A stretch of 64,000 nucleotides of DNA, from NCBI RefSeq assembly GCF_041262565.1, contig NZ_JBGCCJ010000001.1, forward strand, positions 2,418,001-2,482,000, given 5' to 3'. The notes beneath the pieces are model-generated. The model was not told the DNA's origin. It saw only the letters and a list, made by a program, of their open reading frames with translations, and did not search any database. The translations under genes and the position numbers were made by a program. This stretch comes from Leifsonia sp. EB41. GTDB taxonomy: Bacteria; Actinomycetota; Actinomycetes; Actinomycetales; Microbacteriaceae. The stretch's first letter is position 1; every line of letters begins with the position of its first letter. Of this stretch, positions 1 to 7,849 are shown piece by piece.

Positions 1-4
1 CCGC

Positions 5-889
5 CTAGTCCTCGTCCAGCCCCAGCTCGCGCCGCCAGTGCGCGAGGAACTCCGCTCCGGCGGTGTCGTGCACAGCGTCGCCGATCGTGATGACCTCGTA
101 CGGCCGGTCCAGCACACCGTCGGCCGGCCGCACATCCACGTGGGCGACCTCCCGGCCGGTGCTGTGGACGTAGTCGGCCATCTTGTAGTCGCTGCGGGAG
201 TCGCCGATCGACCTCCAGCGGTGCGGCAGCGCGCCGCGCTCGGCGAAGTAGTCGAACGCGCGCTGGGCGCCGCGGTCTTTGTCGAGCAGCACGGACTCGA
301 TGTCGGTGGAGATGATCGTCGGGTCGATGCGGAAGGGAACATCCCCCGCAGCGTCCGGGACGACGCGCTCGCCGTAGCGGAGCCCGAGGCCCAGGCCGGT
401 CAGGAGGTCGAAGGCGGCGTCCTGGAAACGGGACTGGGCCTCCTGGTACGTCTCCGCGTCGACATCGGTGCGCTGCTCGACGGAGATCATCGCGCGCTTC
501 GTCTCGTCGAAGAACATCGTGTCGGCGAAACGCTCCCGGACCAGCGTCCGGATGCCGTCGACCGCCGCAGCGGGGAGGGCGACCGACGCGTCGACCGCGA
601 CCTCACCCATCCCGTCACCCGTGATCGGCGCCCACGCGCCGCCCTTCTCGAACACGCCGAACATCCGCGCGCCGTGCGACTCCAGCGCGTCGCCCAGGCC
701 CGCGTCGCACAGCGGAGCGACCACCTGGTGGCGGATGAAGTCGCCGGAGCGGCCGGTGATGAACGCGATCGGCACGCCCGCGGCCGTCATCGCGACCAGG
801 TCGGTGACGATGCTGCGGATGGCGATGGTCCGGGTGACGGGGCTGGCGATCGGGCCGTCGACGTCGAAGAGGAGTCCGAGGTTGTGCAC
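5..889 (-). CDS. HAD-superfamily hydrolase (sugar-phosphatase-like)
   Basis: This is probably a Mg-dependent cytosolic phosphatase of the HAD superfamily, 294 aa. The N-terminal catalytic motif FDVDGP places the nucleophile at D9 and the acid/base at D11. A TGR motif lies near residue 45, and the metal-binding motif GDSRSD at about 228-233 completes the active site. The insertion between them resembles the cap of sucrose- or trehalose-phosphatase-type enzymes. I chose the GTG at 889 because the HAD motif then begins at the normal distance from the start; longer in-frame starts would run into panD. It is divergent from panD across a 76-bp gap. The substrate cannot be read from the sequence. 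Confidence 0.75.
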   Translation of the reverse strand: MHNLGLLFDVDGPIASPVTRTIAIRSIVTDLVAMTAAGVPIAFITGRSGDFIRHQVVAPLCDAGLGDALESHGARMFGVFEKGGAWAPITGDGMGEVAVDASVALPAAAVDGIRTLVRERFADTMFFDETKRAMISVEQRTDVDAETYQEAQSRFQDAAFDLLTGLGLGLRYGERVVPDAAGDVPFRIDPTIISTDIESVLLDKDRGAQRAFDYFAERGALPHRWRSIGDSRSDYKMADYVHSTGREVAHVDVRPADGVLDRPYEVITIGDAVHDTAGAEFLAHWRRELGLDED

Positions 890-965
890 GCTCCATTCTC
901 CCGCGCGGGACGAGTGCGCCCCGAACCGCGGGAGAATGGATACCAGGCCACGAAAGGAACGTCCC

Positions 966-1403
966 GTGCTCCGCACCATGTTCAAGTCGAAGATCCACCG
1001 CGCCACCGTCACCCACGCCGACCTCCACTACGTCGGCTCGCTGACCGTCGACCTCGACCTGATGGAGGCCGCCGACCTGCTGCCCGGCGAGCAGGTCGCC
1101 GTCGTCGACGTGACCAACGGCTCCCGGTTCGAGACCTACCTGATCGCCGGTGAGCGCGGCAGCGGGGTCATCGGGGTGAACGGGGCGGCGGCGCACCTGG
1201 CCGAAGTCGGCGACACCGTCATCGTCATCTCCTACGCGCAGCTCGACAACGCCGAGGCGCGGGAGTTCGTGCCGACGGTCGTGCACGTCGACGGCGGCAA
1301 CCGCATCCTCGCGGTCGGCGCCGACCCGGCGGAGGCGCTGAGCGAGGGCGTGAGCGTCCCGCCGTTCGCGGTGCCGTCCGCCGCCGGCACCGTGGTCGCG
1401 TGA
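966..1403 (+). CDS. panD: aspartate 1-decarboxylase
   Basis: PanD converts L-aspartate to beta-alanine for pantothenate and CoA synthesis. The 145-aa product is the usual length. It begins [12 protein letters not shown], matching the conserved N-terminus, so the GTG at 966 (preceded by GAAAGGAA) is preferred over the ATG four codons later. The self-cleavage site is G24-S25 in [10 protein letters not shown]25 becomes the pyruvoyl cofactor. The conserved THADLHY precedes it. The stop overlaps the GTG of the following DUF302 gene by four bases, so the two are probably translationally coupled. No panB or panC lies nearby. Confidence 0.95.
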   Translation: MLRTMFKSKIHRATVTHADLHYVGSLTVDLDLMEAADLLPGEQVAVVDVTNGSRFETYLIAGERGSGVIGVNGAAAHLAEVGDTVIVISYAQLDNAEAREFVPTVVHVDGGNRILAVGADPAEALSEGVSVPPFAVPSAAGTVVA

Positions 1404-1930
1404 CGTACCAAGCGACCGAGCGCATCCACACCGTCGAGGCGCGGCGCATCGAGCTGGAGGCCGAGGTGCCGTTCGCCCAGCTCCGGCGCGCATTCGAGGA
1501 GCAGGTGCCCGAGCTCGATCGGAGGTTGCAGAGCGGCCTCCTGGACCAGGGCGCGGACTGGTCGACGCTGACGCGCATGCTCGAGGGGCCCGGGACGCAC
1601 GGCCTCGTGCGGTTCTGGACCGACGACCCCCGCCCGGTCATGCGGGTGGGCGGCGTCGACACGGCCAGCGTCAGCTATCTCGTCGGCGACTACGCGACGG
1701 CCGCACGGATGTACCGACACGACGCGGGCGCGCTGCTCTATGCGCCGCTGCGCGTCGAACTGCACGACGCGGGTGGAGGCCGCACCGTGCTCAGCGTCGA
1801 GCAGCCGAGCGCGCCGCTGCGCGGGTTCGGCAACAACAAGATCACGCAGGCCGGCTACGAGCTGGACCGGAAGCTGGGCGACTTGCTCGAAGACCTCGGG
1901 CTTCCGCGCCCGAGCGTGCTGCGCCTGTAG
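1400..1930 (+). CDS. DUF302-like protein
   Basis: A 176-aa soluble protein with no signal peptide or membrane segment. The C-terminal half ([16 protein letters not shown], then [10 protein letters not shown]) resembles the DUF302 fold, in which a YAPLRV-type strand and a VxxxxPS strand recur. No enzymatic motif is visible and the function is unknown. It starts with GTG inside the panD stop (GTGA overlap), so it is translated from the panD mRNA. A link to aspartate or pantothenate metabolism is suggested only by that coupling. Confidence 0.6.
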   Translation: MTYQATERIHTVEARRIELEAEVPFAQLRRAFEEQVPELDRRLQSGLLDQGADWSTLTRMLEGPGTHGLVRFWTDDPRPVMRVGGVDTASVSYLVGDYATAARMYRHDAGALLYAPLRVELHDAGGGRTVLSVEQPSAPLRGFGNNKITQAGYELDRKLGDLLEDLGLPRPSVLRL

Positions 1931-1940
1931 CTGCCGGCGG

Positions 1941-3236
1941 TCAGGGCTCCCGCAGCCCCCAGGCCTGCCCGTAGCCGCCCTCGGTCACCGGCCGCTCCAT
2001 CAGCTCCAGGAACGGCCGTGCCGGGAACGCCTCCGGACCGAGCACGCCGGCGCCGGTCCAGGTCCCGTTGGCGAGCAGCTCCAGCGCGATCACCGGGTTG
2101 AGCGCCGTCTGCCACACCACGCACTGCGCGTCGTACTCGCGCATCGTCCACTCGTTGTCGGCCACGTGGTAGAGATACACGCTGCGCGGGAGGCCGTCCT
2201 TCCCGGTGCCGGTCACCCACACGCCGGCGCAGGTCTTGCCGGTCATCCGCGGGCCGATGCCGGCCGGGTCGGGGAGGGCGGCGGCGACCACGTCGCGCGG
2301 GGCGACCTCCACCGGGCCCGCCGCGCTGCGGACCCGCAGGGGCGACGTGGAGTCCAGCCCCAGCAGGTGCAGCGTCTTGAGGACGCCGATGAACTCCGCG
2401 CCGAGCCCGTACTTGAAGGTCACCCGCTCGGCGTCCAGCCACCGCGGCATCAGCAGCACCTCCTCGTGCTCGACGTTGACGCACTCGACAGGGCCGATGC
2501 CCTCGGGGAAGTCGAAGACCTCCGGCTCGCTGAACGGCGGGGTGGTGAACCAGCCGTCGCCCTCCTCGGTCAGCCGGCGCTTCTCTAAGATCACGGGAGG
2601 GTTGAGGCACTCCTCGATGGTCGTCCAGATGCTGAAGGAGGGCGCGAAGATCTCGTTGCCCTCGTCGTCGCGGACCACGAGGTTCGCGCCATCGCGCGTG
2701 CCCAGCTCGTCGATGTGCGAGAACAGCTCATCGGAGGCGTACCGGGCGAACACGTCGGACAGGCCCGGCTCGACGCCCATGCCGACCAGGGCCAGGCGGC
2801 CGGCGGCCTCCCAGCGCTGGTTCTCCGCGAACTGGGCGTCGCCGAGCTTGACGCCGGTGCGGCGGTACGGCTCGGTCTCGTGCGGGTGGGAGAGGCTCAT
2901 CGCCATGTCGAGGTAGTCGGCGCCCGCCGAGAGCGCTCCCGCGAAGATCGACTCCACGAAGGAGGGCTCGACGGCGTTCATGACGTGGGTGGCGCGGTGC
3001 TCGCGGGCGACGGCCGCGACCGAGCTCGGGTCGGAGGCGTCGATGCGGGTCGCGGTGAAGCGGCGGGCGACGTTCTCGCCGTGCCGCTCGCGGATCCACG
3101 CGACTGCGGCCTCCGCCCGGGACAGGTCGTAGTCGCTGACGACGATGGACTCGAAGAACGACCGGCGGGCGGCGATCTTCGCGATGGCGTTTCCGACGCC
3201 ACCGGCGCCGATCAGCAGGATGCGCATGGTGCTCAT
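1941..3236 (-). CDS. saccharopine dehydrogenase family protein
   Basis: A 431-aa NAD(P)-dependent oxidoreductase of the saccharopine dehydrogenase / carboxynorspermidine synthase family. The Rossmann dinucleotide loop GAGGVG is at residues 10-15, followed by a conserved acidic VSDYD at the end of strand 2. The C-terminal part carries the family's alpha/beta substrate domain. Candidate starts are ATG 3236 (MSTMRILL) or ATG 3227 (MRILL); neither has a strong ribosome site. It is divergent from a LysR regulator across a 124-bp gap that holds two repeat palindromes, so it may be that regulator's target. Substrate unknown. Confidence 0.75.
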   Translation of the reverse strand: MSTMRILLIGAGGVGNAIAKIAARRSFFESIVVSDYDLSRAEAAVAWIRERHGENVARRFTATRIDASDPSSVAAVAREHRATHVMNAVEPSFVESIFAGALSAGADYLDMAMSLSHPHETEPYRRTGVKLGDAQFAENQRWEAAGRLALVGMGVEPGLSDVFARYASDELFSHIDELGTRDGANLVVRDDEGNEIFAPSFSIWTTIEECLNPPVILEKRRLTEEGDGWFTTPPFSEPEVFDFPEGIGPVECVNVEHEEVLLMPRWLDAERVTFKYGLGAEFIGVLKTLHLLGLDSTSPLRVRSAAGPVEVAPRDVVAAALPDPAGIGPRMTGKTCAGVWVTGTGKDGLPRSVYLYHVADNEWTMREYDAQCVVWQTALNPVIALELLANGTWTGAGVLGPEAFPARPFLELMERPVTEGGYGQAWGLREP

Positions 3237-3252
3237 TGTGCCCGCGCGGCAC

Positions 3253-3308
3253 CGATTCGGCACGAATCGCGAAAATGAAGCGCGCAGAGTCGACATTCGT
3301 GCCGAATT
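3253..3308. repeat. paired ATTCG-N3-CGAAT palindromes, 40 bp apart
   Basis: Two 13-bp palindromes, ATTCGGCACGAAT at 3255-3267 and the opposite orientation ATTCGTGCCGAAT at 3295-3307, start exactly 40 bp apart in the gap between the saccharopine-dehydrogenase-like gene and the LysR gene. Because the two are in opposite orientation they can also pair with each other. The same element with the same spacing recurs at 24324-24376 and 58646-58773. They could be operators or a dispersed intergenic repeat. Confidence 0.7.
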
Positions 3309-3360
3309 GACCAGTCGTCAGGGTGATGGAGACCGCGCGATTGACACGTACTATTGCTGA

Positions 3361-4269
3361 ATGGAACTTCGCCAGCTCGAGCACTTCGTCACCGTCGCGG
3401 AAGAGCGGCACTTCACGCGCGCGGCGGAGCTGCTGCAGATCTCCCAGTCCGGGCTGTCGGCCTCCATCCGCTCGCTGGAGCAGGAGCTGGGCACGTCGCT
3501 CTTCATCCGGAGCACCCGCCGCGTCGAGCTGACGACGGCAGGCCAGGCGCTGCTCGCGGACTCCGTGCGCACGCTGGCCAGCGCCGCTGCGGCCCGCAAC
3601 GCCGTGGCCGCCGTCCGCGGCCTGCTGCGCGGCCGCCTGACGATCGGCGCCGAACCGTGCCTCGGGTCGGTCGACCTCCCGGCCGAGCTCGCGGCCTTCC
3701 GCACGGCGAACCCCGGCGTGGAGGTCCGGCTGCGGTACTCGGGGTCGGAGGAGCTGGTGGAGGCCGTCGCCGGCGGCCGCGCGGACGTCGCCGTGGTCGT
3801 CGACACCGGCCACACCCCGAGCGGTGTGCGCCTGCGTCCGCTGAGCACCCAGTCGCTGCTCGTGCTCTGCCACCCGGAGCACCCGTTCGCGGCGCAGGAC
3901 AGCGTCCCGATCGAGGCCCTGCGCGGCGAGCCGCTGGTCGGCTTCCAGGAGGGCTGGGCCGCGCAGACACTGGCCAGGCGCGCGTTCGCGGCGGCCGGCT
4001 TCGACTACCGCGCGGCGATGGAGGTCAACGACGTCCACCCCCTGCTCGACCTGGTCGGCTACAACCTCGGCATCGCGGTGGTCCCGGCGAGCTTCGGGCG
4101 CAAGCGGCCGGAGCAGCTCCGGGCGGTCGCGCTCAGCGGGGACGTGCCGGAGTGGACGGTGGCCGTGGCGGTGTCGGATGAGCCGAGTCCGGCGGCGGCC
4201 GCGTTCCTGCGGCAGTTGGCGCGGGTGGAGGCGCCGACTCCCGTCGATGCCTCCACGACCGCTGCCTGA
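3361..4269 (+). CDS. LysR-family transcriptional regulator
   Basis: A 302-aa LysR-type regulator. Residues 1-60 form the winged HTH (MELRQLEHFVTVAEERHFTR at the start, with SQSGLSASIRSLEQELG as the recognition region). Residues of about 90-290 are the periplasmic-binding-protein-like effector domain. ATG 3361 gives the standard LysR N-terminus. The usual target of such a regulator is the divergent neighbour, here the saccharopine-dehydrogenase-like gene. Inducer unknown. Confidence 0.9.
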   Translation: MELRQLEHFVTVAEERHFTRAAELLQISQSGLSASIRSLEQELGTSLFIRSTRRVELTTAGQALLADSVRTLASAAAARNAVAAVRGLLRGRLTIGAEPCLGSVDLPAELAAFRTANPGVEVRLRYSGSEELVEAVAGGRADVAVVVDTGHTPSGVRLRPLSTQSLLVLCHPEHPFAAQDSVPIEALRGEPLVGFQEGWAAQTLARRAFAAAGFDYRAAMEVNDVHPLLDLVGYNLGIAVVPASFGRKRPEQLRAVALSGDVPEWTVAVAVSDEPSPAAAAFLRQLARVEAPTPVDASTTAA

Positions 4270-4283
4270 CGTCCCGCGGGAGG

Positions 4284-5144
4284 CTACGCCGCGTTCAGCG
4301 TCGCCAGCTCCTCGGACGTGAGCTCCACGTCGACCGCCGTGAGGGAGTCCAGAATCGTCTTCGGCCGCGACGAGCCCGGGATCGGGATGACGCGCGGGCT
4401 CTGGGCGAGGTGCCAGGCCAGGGCCACGACCTGCGGGCTCACGCCGCGGGCGGACGCGACGTCGGCGAACGGTGCGAACCGGTCGCCCAGTCCGCTCGCC
4501 TTCGAGATGCCGCCCAGCGGGCTCCAGGGCAGGAACGCGATTCCGCGCTCGTCCGCCAGCTCCAGCTCGGGCTCGCTGGAGCGGAAGGCCGGCGAGAACT
4601 GGTTCTGCACCGAGGCCAGTCGGCCGCCCAGGATGTCCTGCGCCTGGCGGATCTGCTCGGGGTCGGCGTTCGAGATCCCGGCGTAGCGGATCAGCCCCTC
4701 GTCGAGGAGGTCGCGGACGGCGCCGACCGACTCGGCGTACGGGACGCCCGGGTCGGGGCGGTGGAACTGGTACAGGCCGAGCGCGTCGCCGCCGAGCCGG
4801 CGCAGGGACTCCAGCGCGGCCTCCCGGATGTGCTCGGGACGTCCGTCGACGGTCCAGCTTCCGTCTCCCGGGCGCAGGTGACCGCCCTTCGTCGCGACCA
4901 GGACGGTGGAGGCGTCGCCGCTCCACGTGCGCAGCGCCTCGGCGATGAGCTCCTCGTTGTGCCCAACCTCGTCGGCGTGGAGGTGGTAGGCGTCGGCCGT
5001 GTCGATCAGGGTGACGCCCGCGTCGAGCGCTGCATGGATGGTGTCGATCGAGCGGGCCCGGTCGGGGCGGCCCTCGATCGACATGGGCATTCCGCCGAGG
5101 CCGATCGCGGACACCTGCAGGTCGGCCAGTGCGCGGTACTTCAT
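4284..5144 (-). CDS. aldo/keto reductase
   Basis: A 286-aa NADPH-dependent oxidoreductase with the AKR (beta/alpha)8 fold. The catalytic tetrad is visible: Asp in LIDTADAY with the Tyr of that segment, Lys in VATKGGH, and His in YQFHRPD. The C-terminal IPGSSRP cofactor-phosphate loop is present. It lies downstream of a second AKR on the same strand, separated by a 57-bp perfect-hairpin element, so the two may be expressed at different levels or separately. Substrate cannot be assigned. Confidence 0.85.
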   Translation of the reverse strand: MKYRALADLQVSAIGLGGMPMSIEGRPDRARSIDTIHAALDAGVTLIDTADAYHLHADEVGHNEELIAEALRTWSGDASTVLVATKGGHLRPGDGSWTVDGRPEHIREAALESLRRLGGDALGLYQFHRPDPGVPYAESVGAVRDLLDEGLIRYAGISNADPEQIRQAQDILGGRLASVQNQFSPAFRSSEPELELADERGIAFLPWSPLGGISKASGLGDRFAPFADVASARGVSPQVVALAWHLAQSPRVIPIPGSSRPKTILDSLTAVDVELTSEELATLNAA

Positions 5145-5178
5145 TCGTTCTCCTTGCGTGTGCGAATCATGTGGGGCG

Positions 5179-5235
5179 CGAGGGGCACGTTGTTGTCACC
5201 TTTCGTGCGCGAAAGTGACAACAACGTGCCCCTCG
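5179..5235. repeat. long near-perfect hairpin between two AKR genes
   Basis: The left arm 5179-5205 and right arm 5210-5235 are complementary except for one extra C in the left arm (about 5199-5200), around a four-base loop TGCG. The core of the arm is GAGGGGCACGTTGTTGTCAC. There is no T-tract, so it is not a classical intrinsic terminator, although in a high-GC actinobacterium it could still terminate or stabilise RNA between the two aldo/keto reductase genes. Confidence 0.8.
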
Positions 5236-5265
5236 GCGGGAGAGGAAAGGGGGAAGGGGGAAGGG

Positions 5266-6246
5266 CTACCAGGCGTAGTCCTCGGGGGCCGTCTTGTGGC
5301 CGGGGAAGATCTCGTCCAGCCGCGTGAGCGCCGCGTCGTCCAGGTGGACGTCGAGGGCGCGGATGGCGGCGTCGAGCTGGTCGCGGGTGCGCGGGCCGAT
5401 GATCGGGCCGGTCACACCGGGGCGGGTGAGCAGCCACGCGAGGGCGACGTCGCCGGGCTCGTGGCCCAGTTCCGCCGCGAACGACTCGTATGCCTCGATC
5501 GCGTCGCGGTGGGTGGCGAGCGTCTCCGCCGCGCGGCCCTCCAGGCGGCGCCGGCCCTCGTTCTGCTTGCGCAGTACGCCGCCGAGCAGGCCGCCGTGCA
5601 GCGGCGACCACGCGATCACGCCGACGCCGTTCGCCTGTGCGGCCGGAAGCACCTCCAGCTCCACCTGCCGGGTGAGGAGGTTGTAGATGGACTGCTCGCT
5701 GACCAGGCCGAGGAGGTCGCGCCTGCGGGCCTCCGCCTGGGCCGTCGCGATGTGCCAGCCGGCGAAGTTGCTCGAACCTGCGTACAGGATCTTGCCCTGC
5801 GTGACGGCGACGTCGATCGCCTGCCAGATCTCGTCCCACGGGGTGTCCCTGTCGACGTGGTGGAACTGGTAGATGTCGATGTAGTCGGTCTGCAGCCGCT
5901 TCAGGCTGGCGTCGAGGGCGCGGCGGATGTTCAGCGCGGACAGCTTGCCCTCGTTGGGCCAGTCGCCCATCGCGCCGTAGAGCTTGGTGGCGAGGACCGT
6001 GCGCTCCCGGCGGCCGTCGCCCTGGGCGAACCAGTCGCCGACGATCGTCTCGGTCGCGCCGTGACCCTTATGGCGGCCGTAGACGTTCGCGGTGTCGAAG
6101 TAGTTGACGCCCGCCGCGTGGGCGGCGTCCATGATCCCGTACGAGTCCTCCGCCGTGGTCTCCGGCCCGAAGTTCATCGTGCCGAGCACGAGGCGCGACA
6201 CCTTCAGTCCGGAGCGGCCGAGCTGCGTGTACTGCATGTCAGTCAT
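5266..6246 (-). CDS. aldo/keto reductase
   Basis: A 326-aa AKR-superfamily oxidoreductase of the YajO / glyceraldehyde-3-phosphate-reductase-like group. The catalytic residues are in YFDTANVYG, LATKLYG and YQFHHVD, and the C-terminal GPIIGPRTRDQL binds the cofactor phosphate. ATG 6246 (MTDMQYTQLGRSGLKVSRL) gives the family N-terminus. The open frame continues upstream only because the preceding alpha/beta hydrolase gene is frameshifted into it. It is a paralogue of the following AKR but not a recent duplicate. Confidence 0.87.
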   Translation of the reverse strand: MTDMQYTQLGRSGLKVSRLVLGTMNFGPETTAEDSYGIMDAAHAAGVNYFDTANVYGRHKGHGATETIVGDWFAQGDGRRERTVLATKLYGAMGDWPNEGKLSALNIRRALDASLKRLQTDYIDIYQFHHVDRDTPWDEIWQAIDVAVTQGKILYAGSSNFAGWHIATAQAEARRRDLLGLVSEQSIYNLLTRQVELEVLPAAQANGVGVIAWSPLHGGLLGGVLRKQNEGRRRLEGRAAETLATHRDAIEAYESFAAELGHEPGDVALAWLLTRPGVTGPIIGPRTRDQLDAAIRALDVHLDDAALTRLDEIFPGHKTAPEDYAW

Positions 6247-6332
6247 GGCGCCAGCCTCCGCCGGAACGGGCGAGAAGTCCAACAGGGGACGTGGATGGGA
6301 TTGTGCGATCCGGCTCATGGATCGCCGGGCGC

Positions 6333-7134
6333 TCAGAAGTCGTGGAAGCGTCCGGCCTCCGCGATCACGTCCTCCGCGACCGGGAGGTCGGGCCCGCCCA
6401 TGAAACCGTGGGCGGCGCCGAGGACGATCCGCAGCCGGGCCGGGACGCCCGCGTCGGCGCACGTCGCGGCGAGGCGCTCCGCGTCCGGGAGCAGGGAGTC
6501 GTCCGAGCCCGACGGCGACGTAGACGGGCGGCAGGCCGCGGACGTCGGCCGCGAGGTCGGGAGCGTCGGCGAGGTTTCCGCCGCCGGCCCAGCGGGCGAA
6601 CGACCACTCGGAGAGCTCGCGGCCAGGGCCTCCCGGCGCGGCGTCGTCGTACGAGGCGAGCGTGAGGTCGACGTTCGGGTTGGTGAGCACGAGAGCGTCC
6701 GCCCGTGCATCGCGTGCGGCGGCGAGGGCGACCGTTCCGCCGGCGGAGTCGCCCCAGAGCACGACGCGGGAGAAGCCGTCCGCGCGGAGGAGGTCCGCCG
6801 CCGCGACCGCGTCGGCCGCCGACGCGGTCAGCGTCGCCTCGGGGGCGAGGCGGTAGGCGACCGAGAGCACGACGACGTGCAGGCCGCCTGCGATACGGCG
6901 GCAGTACCCGTCCTGCAGCTCCAGGTCGCCGAAGAGACCGAAACCGCCGTGGAGGAAGACCACGGCTGTGCCGCCCGCCGCGGGTCGTGCCGGCTGGTAG
7001 CGGCGCGTCGGCACCGCGGAGGCCGCGCCCTCCGACACCGTGCCGTCGAACGGCCACCGCGGACGGGCGAGCGCGCGCTCGCGGGCGTCGCGTCTCAACT
7101 CGGCGATGTCGGGAGGCTGCACGCGGACTAGCAT
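6333..7134 (-). pseudogene. alpha/beta hydrolase (HSL-like esterase), frameshifted
   Basis: An acetyl-esterase/HSL-type hydrolase. The first frame carries the oxyanion motif HGGF and nucleophile motif GDSAGG. After VYVAVG the reading frame is lost, and the rest of the family signature (DDSLLPDAE, the acid, and LGAAHGF, the catalytic His) continues in the next frame to the stop at 6333. A single extra C in the CCC run at 6508-6510 accounts for the break; removing it restores a 266-aa protein. As written, the protein would lack the Asp and His of the triad. It may be a real lesion or a sequencing error. The start is ATG 7134 (MLVRVQPPD), with ATG 7143 as an alternative; it is divergent from the MBL gene. 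Confidence 0.75.
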
Positions 7135-7141
7135 CCCACTC

Positions 7142-7768
7142 ATGCGCGAAGTGATCCCCGGAGTCCATCGGCTGCAGTCCGCCCGCGCCGGCAACGCCTA
7201 CCTGATCGAGGAGGACGACCGGGCGGTGCTCGTCGACACCGGACTCCGGTCGAGCGCGGAGGCCGTGGTCGCCGAACTCGCGGCGGCCAGCATCCCGAGG
7301 GTGACCGACGTCGTGCTCACGCACTACGACCCCGACCACGTCGGCGGCGCGGCGGCCGTGCAGCGCGCGACGGGCGCGCGGGTGTGGCTGGGCGCCGCGG
7401 ACGCGCGGATCCTGCGCGGCGAGGAGCCGCCGCCCACGCGCATGCGCCGCGCGATGTTCCGGAGCGGGTGGCTGGGCCGCTCCGAGCTGCCGGACCTGAC
7501 CGCGCTCCCCGACACGGCAGAGACGGAGGTCGCACCCGGTGTCGTGGCCGTCCCGGCGCCGGGCCACACGCCTGGGCACCACCTTGTCCGCTGGCGCGGG
7601 GTCGCGTTCATCGGCGACGCCGGTCGTGTCGCCGGCGGGCGTCTCGTGCACCTCCCGGGCCTTCTGATCAGCGACCGCGCGGCGGCCGATGCGACGCTCG
7701 CCGCGATCACGGCGTCCGCTCCCCGACTCGTCTGCCCGGGTCACGGCGCACCTGCACGACTGGTGTGA
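7142..7768 (+). CDS. MBL-fold metallohydrolase
   Basis: A 208-aa metallo-beta-lactamase-fold hydrolase. The metal-binding signature is THYDPDHVGG, a HxHxDH variant with Tyr in place of the usual second His position. The later ligands are in GHTPGH and CPGHG. ATG 7142 gives an N-terminus (MREVIPGVHRLQS) typical of glyoxalase-II-like members. It sits just upstream of the RAE-helR unit, separated by a short hairpin. Substrate unknown. Confidence 0.85.
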   Translation: MREVIPGVHRLQSARAGNAYLIEEDDRAVLVDTGLRSSAEAVVAELAAASIPRVTDVVLTHYDPDHVGGAAAVQRATGARVWLGAADARILRGEEPPPTRMRRAMFRSGWLGRSELPDLTALPDTAETEVAPGVVAVPAPGHTPGHHLVRWRGVAFIGDAGRVAGGRLVHLPGLLISDRAAADATLAAITASAPRLVCPGHGAPARLV

Positions 7769-7804
7769 CGCTCTCCCCCTGCATTTCCAGGATACGGGAG
7801 AGCG
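7769..7804 (+). terminator. candidate terminator hairpin after MBL gene
   Basis: CGCTCTCCC (7769-7777) pairs perfectly with GGGAGAGCG (7796-7804) immediately after the MBL stop codon. There is no U-tract. It separates the MBL gene from the rifamycin-associated element and helR. Confidence 0.5.
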
Positions 7805-7805
7805 G

Positions 7806-7825
7806 GGGGCTTGCGGCAAGGCCCC
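7806..7825 (+). promoter_or_regulatory. rifamycin-associated element (RAE)
   Basis: The 20-base sequence GGGGCTTGCGGCAAGGCCCC lies 24 bp ahead of the helR start. It matches, as I recall it, the published rifamycin-associated element: an inverted repeat in the promoters of rifamycin-inactivating genes and helR in actinomycetes that is needed for rifamycin induction. Its position in front of a HelR homologue makes a chance match very unlikely. Confidence 0.9.
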
Positions 7826-7849
7826 GGTGCGGGCGGAGAATCGTCGATC

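Noticed and set aside
3255-3307. LysR T-N11-A operator pair
   Set aside because: The motif fits, but the same palindromes with the same spacing occur at two loci without a LysR gene, so I list them as repeats.
5266-7194. Fusion of an esterase and an aldo/keto reductase
   Set aside because: The continuous frame is an artefact of the single-base shift at 6508-6510; the linker is out-of-frame Arg/Pro-rich sequence.
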